A DNA stretch of 64,000 nucleotides, from the NCBI RefSeq assembly GCF_963082655.1, contig NC_081552.1:194274098-194338097 (forward strand), written 5' to 3'. The translations under genes were made by a program, and so were the position numbers. Shown piece after piece: positions 56,137 to 64,000 of the stretch (positions are counted from its first letter, which is position 1; every line of letters begins with the position of its first letter). The notes under the pieces are model-generated. The model was not told the origin of the DNA and ran no database searches. It was given only the letters and a program-made list of their open reading frames with translations. This DNA is from Stomoxys calcitrans. Its lineage: Eukaryota > Arthropoda > Insecta > Diptera > Muscidae.

Positions 56137-57165
56137 TTAATACTTTGTTATTCGACCACCGCGTCTTATAACTTCTTTTAAACGGTTTGACATCGATTGG
56201 ACTAATTTAGCGGTTATATTTTGGTCTATATTAGTCCATTCCTCCATTATCACCTGTTGCATTTGACTCTTGCTCGAAAAATTGCGCGTTCTCAATTTGC
56301 GTTCGAGATGTTCCCAAAGATGTTCAATTGGGTTCAAGTCGGGACTTTGAGGAGGAGTTTTAATGACTTTGGGGCAGTGATACAGCATCCACATCTTGGT
56401 ATTTAAAGCAGAATGTTTGGGGTCATTATCTTGATAATATTGAAAGTTATTACCAAGCCCAAGTTTTATAGCACTATCTTTTAAATTCCTCTTTAAAATG
56501 TCAATGTAATACTTATGATCCATTACTCCATTAATAATTTCAAGATTTCCCGCTCCTGAAGCCGCCATACACCCCCAAACCATTAAACCACCTCCACCAT
56601 GTTTTACAGTAGCAACTGTGTTTCGTTCTTCAAGCTCTGTATTTGGTTTTCTGTACACTATGACCTTTCCATCGCACCCAAAAAGATTAAACTTGCTCTC
56701 GTCTGCAAAAATGACTGTTTTCCAAAATGATTCGGGCTGTTTTACATACATTTTTGCGAAGTTTAGCCTTTTCACTCGGTTTATTTTATTTATAAAGGGC
56801 TTCTTACGTGCAGTTCTTCCTCTGTAACTATGCCTTTTGAGTGTATTTCGAATTGTTTGTGTAGTAACTTCCTTCCCTAAATGTTCCATAGTGTTTTTAC
56901 GAAGAATGGTCGCATTTGTCTTCGGAGTTTTCTGAACTTGCCGCACTAGCCAACGCACATCTCCAACTGAAAGTGCTTTTGGTCGACCAGATCTTGGTTT
57001 ATTGTCAACAGTTTTCGTTTCTGTCCACTTTCTGATGATGGATTGTATAGTAGATCGTGGTCTATTTAATATTTCACTGATAGTTTTTTGAGTTAAACCA
57101 TTCCTGTGGTGTTTTATTATCAAAACTTTTACCTCATCAGAAACCTCGTTTTGCTTACGACCCAT
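56137..57165 (-). CDS. Tc1-type DD34E transposase, intact
   Basis: A 342-residue protein from ATG at 57165 to TAA at 56137, the usual length for Tc1-family transposases. It would excise and insert the element at TA sites in the nucleus. Residues 10-115 form two helix-turn-helix segments (TQKTISEILNRPRSTIQSII; TTQTIRNTLKRHSYRGRTAR) linked by the GRPR-like SGRPKAL at 59-65, with basic stretches that may act as nuclear signals. The catalytic triad is visible: D155 in VIFADESKFNLFG, D246 in YYQDNDPKHS, and E281 in SPDLNPIEHLWEHL. There are 34 residues between the last two, giving DD34E. The glycine-rich box VKHGGGGLMVWGCMA is at 188-201. There is no stop, frameshift or lost key residue. No other gene is in the element. 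I do not know its family name. Confidence 0.95.
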   Translation of the reverse strand: MGRKQNEVSDEVKVLIIKHHRNGLTQKTISEILNRPRSTIQSIIRKWTETKTVDNKPRSGRPKALSVGDVRWLVRQVQKTPKTNATILRKNTMEHLGKEVTTQTIRNTLKRHSYRGRTARKKPFINKINRVKRLNFAKMYVKQPESFWKTVIFADESKFNLFGCDGKVIVYRKPNTELEERNTVATVKHGGGGLMVWGCMAASGAGNLEIINGVMDHKYYIDILKRNLKDSAIKLGLGNNFQYYQDNDPKHSALNTKMWMLYHCPKVIKTPPQSPDLNPIEHLWEHLERKLRTRNFSSKSQMQQVIMEEWTNIDQNITAKLVQSMSNRLKEVIRRGGRITKY

Positions 57166-57294
57166 TTTGACAAAAACTATATTTTCAATGAAATTAAATA
57201 TTTGCTGTCAAGGGCAAAGCCTCCTTTACTAAATAAAACAGAAAAGGGGGATTCCCAAATAATATTTGAATTTGACTTTGATGATAGCACATCA

Positions 57295-57515
57295 ATGATG
57301 AATACTTTTTTTGTTCTGTTTTTGGTGTTATTATATAAAATTGCATTTTTTGCGCTAATTAAATTTATTTTTTGAATTTATTTTAAAACATATTACGAAA
57401 AATAAACTATTGCATAAAACTGCATTATTTGTTTACTTTAAATTTTCTTCAATTACCCAAAATAAGTGAATTTATTATCAATTTTGCTAATGATGAATAC
57501 TTTTTTTGACCGCTG
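57295..57515 (-). repeat. Right terminal inverted repeat of the Tc1 element, with inner direct repeat
   Basis: The inner ATGATGAATACTTTTTTTG at 57295-57313 and the outer one ending GACCGCTG at 57515. Spacing mirrors the left end within two bases. Confidence 0.85.
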
Positions 57516-57547
57516 TATGTAGGTTTGAAATCGATTTATTTGACGGA

Positions 57548-59689
57548 TATCCTTTCAAGAGAGAATCGCATTTGTCGAGTTCTTTGCGCGGTATTCCTTT
57601 TTAGACAAACAAAGAATAATGGATAAGAATCGTTATGCTATTGGAGATATATCAAGTTATAGTTCGATTCGGAGCATAAATGAATTGAATGTTGAAGACC
57701 TTAGTAAAACTCGTTGGGTAATATTTTAGACCATTCGGATAAGAATTGCGCCCTCTAGTGGCTCACGAAGCATAATCGGGAGATAGGTTCATATGGGAAC
57801 TGTATCAGGCTATAGAATAATTAAGACGATATTAAACATGTATGTTTAAGGTCATGGGAGAAGCCGTTGCACAAAATTTCAGCAAAATCGGATAAAAATT
57901 GCGCCCTCTAGAGGCTTAAGAAGCCAAGATCCCAAATCGGTTTATATGGCAGCTATATTAGGTTATTCACCGATTTAAACAAAACTTAGCAGATTTATAG
58001 GAAGTCATAACAAAACACGTCATGCAAAATTTCATCGAAATCAGATGCGTATTGCGCCCTCTAGAGGCCTAAGTAGTCAAGATTCAAGATCGGTTTATAT
58101 GGCAGCTATATCAGGTTATGTACCGATTTGAACCGTACTAAGCACAACTATTGAAAGTTATAACAGAACACCTCGTGCTAAATTTCAGCCAAATCAGATG
58201 AGAATTGCGCCCTCTATTGACTCAAGAAATCAAGATCCAAGATGAGTATATATGGCAGCTAAATCAGGTTATAGACCGATTTGAACCATCATTAACACAG
58301 TTATTGGAAGTCTTAACAAAACACTTCATGCAAAATTTCATCGAAACCACTAGATTCGAATTGCGCCATTTAGTGGCTCAGGAAGTCAAGATCCAAGAAT
58401 GGTTTATATGACAGCCATATAAGGGGGTCCACCGATTAAAACCATATTTAGCACATTTGTTAGAAGTCATAACAAAAAACTCCATGCAAAATTTCAGCCA
58501 AATCGGATAAGAATTGCGCCCTCTAGTAGCTCAAGAATTCAAGATCGGTTTATATGGAAGCAATATCAGGTTATTCACCGATTTGAACCATACATAGCAC
58601 AGTTGTTGGAAGTCACAACAAATAACGTCATGCTAAATTTCAACCACATCGTATAAAAATTGCGCCCTCTAGTGGCTCAAGAAGTCAAGATCGAAGATCG
58701 GCTTATATGGCAGCTATATCAGGTTATTCATCGATTTGAACCATACTTAGCACAGTTTTTGGAAGTCACAACAAACAACGTCATGCTAAATTTCAATCAC
58801 ATCGGATAAGAATTGCACCCTCTAGTGGCTCAAAAAGTTAAGATCCAAGATCGGCTTATAAGGCAGCTATATCCGATTATTTATCGATTTGAACCATACT
58901 TAGCACAGTTGTTGAAAGTCACAACAAACAACTTCATGCTAAATTTCAGCCACATCGGATAAGAACTGCGCCCCTTTATGTGGCAGCTATATCAGATTAT
59001 GGACCGATTTGAACCATACTCAACACAATTTTTAGAAGTCATCACAAAGCACTTCATGCCAAATTTCCTCAAAATCGGATAAGAATTGCACCTTCTATAG
59101 GCTCAAGAAATCAAGATCCCCGATCGGTTTATATGGCAGCTATATCAGGTTATGTACCGATTTAAACCGTACTAAACACAGTTATTGAAAGTCATAACAT
59201 AACGCCTCGAGCAAAATTTCAGCCATACGAATAAGAATTGCGCCATCTAGAGGCCTAAGAAGTCAAGATCCCAGATCGGTTTATATAGCAGCTATATCAG
59301 GTTATAGACCGATTAGAACCATACTTAACACAATAATTGGAAGTCATAACAAAGCACGTCATGCTAAATTTCAGCCAAATCGGATAAGAATTGCGGCCTC
59401 TAGATGCTCAAGAAGTCAAGACCCAAGATCGGTTTACATGGCATCTATATCCAAACATAAACCGATTTAGCCCATTTACAATCCCAACCTGACCTATTCT
59501 AATAAGATATAATATTTAAAGCGTCTAACTTTACTTCTTCGAAAGTCAGCGTAGTTTCGACAAAAGCACTGACGGACGGAAGGATCAAGAATATATATAC
59601 TTTATGGGGTCTTCGACGCATATTTCGAGGTGATACAAGCGCAATGAAGAAATTGTTATACCCTCCATCCTATGGTGGGGGATATAAAA
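57548..59689 (+). mobile_element. HTR-A1 element, 2.1 kb, outer left block missing
   Basis: Starts near AGAGAATCGCATTTGTCGAG, then TTTTTAGACAAACAAAGAAT and about twelve units (AATTGCGCCCTCTAGTGGC type), one shortened (CTGCGCCCCTTTATGTGG). It continues with CCCATTTACAATCCCAACC, a reduced CGGACGGAAGG, GATCAAGAATATATATACTT and the right end CCTCCATCCTATGGTGGGGG. It lies 30 bases beyond the Tc1 element. Confidence 0.9.
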
Positions 59690-60216
59690 ATGGGAAAAAT
59701 TAATACTAATGGATTTCCTAGAATTAGATTTGTAACTCCCAAACAAATCAGCAATAAACGATCAACTATTGAGGTATTTACAATAAAACTTAACAATTTT
59801 GCAAAAAAAAAGTAAAATAAATGTATTTCTATATTTAACCCATCTCTAAGAAAACTCCTTAAAAATTTTCTAAAAGTCACAACTGTATTTCGTAGGTGTA
59901 AATCTCCACAACCATAGCTATGACTGTAAATGCAGACTCGAATAAAATTTTCAACAATTGTGAAAAAACTTTTTGCATCACTACATAGCCACAGACAAAT
60001 TCAATTTTCATTACTGACTTGCCAACTTGCTACACTACTACGACACAGACAATCCATGATGGTGCAACTATGGCTGGTTCTGATTCTACTATGAGTCATT
60101 CGAACGCCAACAATGAATGTTGGTTAATAATTTCGTCTTAGGTATCTGTCAACATGTCCAAGAAGGTGGCGGCAAATACAGTGAATTCCAAATGAGAAGG
60201 ACCATACATAAATGAA
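59690..60216. other. No gene seen; probable host non-coding DNA
   Basis: No domain or shared repeat is recognisable. An A tract lies at 59801-59809. Confidence 0.4.
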
Positions 60217-61178
60217 AACAAGTAAGGGCGTGCTAAGTTCGGCCAGGCCGAATCTTATATACCCTCCACCAGGGATCGCATTTGTCGGGTTTTTTGCGCA
60301 GTATCTCTTTTTAGGCAAACAAAGACTAATGAACAAGTTATAGTCCGATTCGGACCATAAATGAATGCTGAACATTGTAGAAGTCATTGTGTAATATTTC
60401 AGTTCATTTGGATAAGAATTGCGCCTTGTAGGGACTCTCATGAAGCAAAATCGGCAGATAGGTTTATATGGGAGCTGTATCAAGCTATTGATCGATTTAG
60501 ACTATATTAGACACCTATGTTGAAGGACGTGAGAGAAGCTGTTGTACAAAATTTCAGCCAAATGGGGTGACAATTGCGCCCCCTAGAGGCTCAAGAAGTC
60601 AAGATCCAAGATTGGTTTATATGGCAGTTATATCAGGTTGTGTACCGATTTGCACCATACTTAGCACAGTTATTGGAAGTCATAACAAAATACCTCGTGC
60701 AAAATTTCAGCCAAATCGGATGACAATTGCGCCCCCTAGAGGCGGTTGAGATGACAGCTATACCAGATTATTCACCGATTGGAATCATACTTAACACAGT
60801 TGTTGGAATTGATACCAAAACACTACTTGCAAAATTTCAGTCAAATCGGACGAGAATTGAGCCCTTTTGAGGCTCAAGAAGTCAAGACCCAAGATCGGTT
60901 TATATGGCAGCTATATCAAAACATTGACCGTTTTGGCCCATTTACAATCCCAATCGACCTACACTAATAAAAAGTATTTGTGCAAAATTTCAAGCGGTTA
61001 TCTTTACTCCTTCGTAAGTTAGCGTGCTTTCGACAGACAGACGGACGGACGGACATGACTAGATCGAATTAAAATAACATGACGATCAAGAATATATGAG
61101 ATCTCAGACGCATATTTCGAGGTGTTACAAACAGAATGACGAAATTAGTATACCCCCATACTATGGTGGAAGGTATAA
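60217..61178 (+). mobile_element. Complete HTR-A1 element, 0.96 kb
   Basis: Left block AACAAGTAAGGGCGTGCTAA, TTCGGCCAGGCCGAA, TATACCCTCCACCAGGGATC. About four units follow, with one deletion (CTAGAGGCGGTTGAG), then CAGACAGACGGACGGACGG, GATCAAGAATATATGAGATC (AT block shortened) and ACTATGGTGGAAGGTATAAA. The shortest element with both ends. Confidence 0.9.
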
Positions 61179-61591
61179 AAAAAAACAGTGAGGAAAGGCA
61201 AAAGTTGGGGAATGCCGATTTTATAATACCCTTAAGCTAACCTATAACTACAAAGAGCTATATCTAATTCTGAACCAATTTTGATGAACTTTGAAGGATG
61301 TTTTCAGATGGATATGAAATTTCGAGCAAAGCAAATATGTTTAAACTGTAATATCTACGGTTGACAAATGACAACATTATTGCAAATTACGCAAAATCTG
61401 AAGAACATATATGGGAGCTACATCTAAATCTGAGCCGATTTCGACCTAATCGGTATAGAGGAAAGCGTTGTGCACGATTGGCAAGATTGGTCAATAAATG
61501 CGCTTGCAGTGGCTCTAGAAATGAAAATCGGGCGATATACATATATGACAGTTGTATCTAAAACTGGACCAATTTTTATGAAATTCACCAG

Positions 61592-61964
61592 TAATGTCTC
61601 CAAAGAGGTGTCACCGTTCGGACTCGGCTATAAAAAGGAGGCCCTGTATCAAAATGCAAATTGTGCCAATGAACATTCCACTAAGGAACAGGGGCAAACA
61701 GGGGCAAACTTCTCACATATCAATGAATGCAGTCCGATTCAAGTTCAAGCTCAATGTAAGGGGCCTCCATTTTATAACGGCGTGCCGTAGTGCGACACAT
61801 CTTTGGAGAGAAATTTTACATGGCATAGTACCTCACAAATGTTGCCAGCATTAGGAGGGGAAAACCACCGCCGAAAATTTTTTTCTAATGGTCTCGCCAG
61901 GATTCGAACCCAGGCGTACAGCGTCATGGGCGGACATGCTAACCTCTGCGCTACGGAGGTCCCT
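61592..61964 (-). mobile_element. tRNA-derived SINE, full head and body
   Basis: On the minus strand the head 61962-61891 carries an A-box-like TAGCGCAGAGGTTAGC and a perfect B box GGTTCGAATCC. The body follows (GGTGGTTTTCCCCTCCTAAT, GTGTCGCACTACGGCACGCC) with 3' end TTATAGCCGAGTCCGAACGG and CCTCTTTGGAGACA. This is the best copy in the window. It would use RNA polymerase III and LINE machinery. An inverted partial copy abuts it. Confidence 0.8.
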
Positions 61965-61966
61965 TA

Positions 61967-62078
61967 TCATTGAGCTTAAAACTTAAATCGGACTGCACTC
62001 ATTAATATGTGAAATGTTTTGCCCTTTTCCTAAGTGAAATGTTGGCATGGGCAAAATTTGCATTTACAATGTCGAGAG
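61967..62078 (+). mobile_element. Partial SINE body in inverted orientation
   Basis: TTGAGCTTAAAACTTAAATC, GGACTGCACTCATTAATATG and CCTAAGTGAAATGTTGGCA are the inverse of sequences at 61670-61765. With the SINE at 61592-61964 it makes an inverted repeat around the tRNA-like head. Confidence 0.7.
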
Positions 62079-62142
62079 TCATACAAAAATCTTTCCTGCC
62101 AAGTTTCGAGAGAATCGGTAAAAAATTACCATTTTGTATTAC

Positions 62143-62953
62143 TAGCCGTACCGGGCCCGCTCCGCTGCGCCTTCTTTAACTCTCTAGTGTCTTTTTAGGG
62201 TGGGACACTTCGCCTTTAATGTGGATATCGAATTCGTGCCACTGGAAACCATACCCGCCTATGACGCTGAAAAAAAGTTCTGTGTGAGGGTGGAGTGGAT
62301 ATCTATTTCGTACTCTACTCCCAAATACCTTTTATAGAAGTCACATATTGCAATAGCCAGTAAATAGGTACTTTAGGGTGGGGCGACCCCAAACACATGG
62401 CTCTTCAACTGTATATCAAATTCGTTTTTTCTCTCAAGCACCATTCGTTTGAGTCGTATATTGTCGTAATTGGTCTATATATCCATGTGGCGAGGTTTTG
62501 GATGGCCCCCGAGGCACCCGACCCCAACAGTAGAAACCATGTTTTGTAAGAGTGCAAAATCGAATCACATTACAAATCTCCGATATCTTGCTTTTTTTTG
62601 AAAATTAGGATAATGCGAAGTGCTTTCTAGGCGAGAGTTGGCACCTCAGACATTTCGACTCAAATATCGATATTGAATTTATGCTTCACTCCCAAATCTT
62701 TTTAGTTGGAGCCCCATATAGCCATGGTCGGTAAACGTGAACCGTTTGTAGGGTGTTTTGGGGATGGGGTACCCGCCGGCGCTTTGTCCTGAAAATAGTT
62801 ATCAAATTCGTTCTTTACTCCTAAATACCGTTGATTTGAGCTCCATATTGCCACAGTCGGCTAAAATGCCCATTTGCGGGTATTTGGGGTTGGGGCGACC
62901 TAACTTGGACCTAATTTTCTATGCCATATTTGTAATCTACTGCCGAATACTTT
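62143..62953 (+). mobile_element. HTR-C element with head
   Basis: Head TACTAGCCGTACCGGGCCCG with CTCCGCTGCGCC, TTTTTAGGGTGGG, then units with CGTACTCTACTCCCAAATAC, CATATTGCAATAGCCAG, GAGCCCCATATAGCCATGG and TGTTTTGGGGATGGGG. It joins an HTR-B right end at about 62954. Confidence 0.65.
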
Positions 62954-64000
62954 TTATACCCACCGTAAAACTCAGCGTAAAAATCTAAGACGTTCTAGAC
63001 ATGTCCGTCCGTCTGTCCGTCTGTCTGTTGGGATCACGCTACAGTCTTTAAAAATAAAGATATTAAGCTGAAACTTTGTACAGATTCTATTTTTGTCCAT
63101 AAGCAGGTTAAGTTCGAAGATGGCCTATATCGGACTATATCTTGATATAGCCCCCATATAGACCGATCCTCCGAATTAGAGTCTTAGGCCCATAAAAGCC
63201 ACATTTATTATCCGATTTTTCTGAAATTTGGGACACTGAGTTGTGTTAGGCCCTTCGATACCCTTCATCAATTTGGCTCAGATCGCTTCAGATTTGGATA
63301 TAGCTGCCATATAGACCGATTCTCCGATTTAGGGTCTTAGACCCATAAAATCCACATTTATTATCCGATTTTGCTGATTGCTGAAATTTGGGACAGTGAG
63401 TTGTATTAGGCCCTTCGATGTCCTTCATCAATTTGGCTCAGATCGCTTCAGATTTGGATATAGCTGCGATATAGACCGATCCTCCGATTTAGGGTCTTAG
63501 ACCCATAAAATCCACATTTATTATCCGATTTTGCTGAAATTTGGGACAGTGAGTTGTATTAGGCCCTTCGATGTCCTTCATCAATTTGGCTCAGATCGCT
63601 TCAGATTTGGATATAGCTGCCATATAGACCGATCCTACGATTTAGGGTCTTAGACCCATAAAATCCACATTTATTATCCGATTTTGCTGAAATTTGGGAC
63701 AGTAAGTTGTATTAGTCCCTTCGACATCCTTCTTTGATTTGGCCCAGATCGGTTCAGATTTGGATATAGCTGCCATATAGACCGATCTCTCGGTTTTAGG
63801 TTTTGGGACCATTAAAGGCGCATTTATTGTCCGATTTTGACGAAATTTGAGACAGTGAGTTGCGTTATTCGGACCAGATCGGTGCAGATTTGAATATAGC
63901 TGCGATCTCTCGATTTGGACCCTTAAAAGGCGCATTTATTGCCCGATTTCACCGAGATTTGGGACAGTGCGTTGTGTTTGGCTTTTCGACATCCCTGTTG
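62954..64000 (-). mobile_element. HTR-B element, continues beyond the window
   Basis: Right end TTATACCCACCG, with the terminal 80 bases or so deleted up to CAGCGTAAAAATCTAAGACG, then CATGTCCGTCCGTCTGTCC and six units running to the window edge (GGGACAGTGAGTTGTATTAG, CTTCATCAATTTGGCTCAGA). Adjacent units at 63240-63640 are very alike, suggesting recent unit duplication. Confidence 0.85.

Larger units (their letters stand above)
55876..57515 (-). mobile_element. Complete, apparently autonomous Tc1-like transposon (1,640 bp)
   Basis: Termini CAGCGGTCAAAAAAAGTATT and AATACTTTTTTTGACCGCTG are exact inverted repeats, flanked by TA at 55874-55875 and 57516-57517. Each end carries a second inner copy of AAAAAAAGTATTCATCAT (56078-56096 and 57295-57313) about 220 bp from the tip. 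This is the IR/DR arrangement of several Tc1-type elements, where transposase binds both repeats. A single intact transposase gene lies between. No second copy is in the window. Confidence 0.95.
61215..62142 (+). mobile_element. Family D repeat, interrupted by SINE sequence
   Basis: 61215-61590 has units resembling the HTR arrays but distinct (GAGCTATATCTAATTCTGAA, CATATATGGGAGCTACATCT, AAATCTGAGCCGATTTCG, AAATCGGGCGATATACATAT). A short end part remains at 62079-62142 (CCTGCCAAGTTTCGAGAG). I see no end blocks. It may be another relative of the HTR families. Confidence 0.5.

Noticed and set aside
61891..61962. Possible functional tRNA gene
   Set aside because: It has A- and B-box-like sequence but is joined to a SINE body and repeated with mutations at 11583 and 11700. 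I could not fold a convincing cloverleaf with paired acceptor stem.

Overview
The window is eukaryotic, AT-rich, repeat-dominated DNA from a higher dipteran, most likely a muscoid fly of the Stomoxys/Musca type (inference). The evidence is the repeat fauna: DINE-1/INE-1-like elements, Jockey and LOA/R1-like LINEs, an RTE-like LINE, a rosa-like DD41D mariner, a Tc1 element with IR/DR ends, and tRNA-derived SINEs. I find no host protein-coding gene, no rRNA or functional tRNA gene, and no CRISPR array. Nearly all long open frames are either decayed transposon genes or artefacts of a repeat whose period (153 bp) is divisible by three.

The dominant component, named here HTR for Helentron-like Tandem-Repeat elements, occurs about 30 times. 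Each unit has a left block holding TTCGGCCGGGCCGAA followed by TATACCCTCCACC, a central array of about 153-bp repeats, a CGGA microsatellite, an AT-rich block reading GATCAAGAATATATATAC, and a right end ATGGTGGAGGGTATA that is the inverse of part of the left block. Strand '+' for these elements means left block to right block on the given strand. Two diverged families, A (subtypes A1-A3) and B, share this layout and the same 153-bp period. A third GC-rich family (C, 130-135-bp units) and a minor one (D) are less clear. The layout and the AT-rich block match what I remember of Drosophila DINE-1/HINE (non-autonomous Helentron) elements with central tandem repeats.

Region by region: 1-11 kb holds LINE fragments, a mariner split by an HTR-B element, and a Gag remnant. 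11-14 kb holds SINEs and an HTR-C array. 14-18 kb is a long decayed Jockey element. 18-22 kb has a fold-back mariner MITE, a 2-kb HTR-A and a second Gag remnant. 22-32 kb holds several HTR-A1 elements, including a nearly identical inverted pair 5 kb apart, with a 384-bp near-perfect palindrome and a LINE between them. 32-42 kb holds Jockey and RTE remnants plus three copies of one mariner MITE. 42-55 kb is mostly HTR elements. 55.9-57.5 kb is the only apparently intact gene, a 342-aa Tc1 transposase in a complete element. 57.5-64 kb returns to HTR, SINE and HTR-C/B elements. The genes do not form a pathway; the layout is nested transposon insertion, and the nesting gives relative ages for several events.
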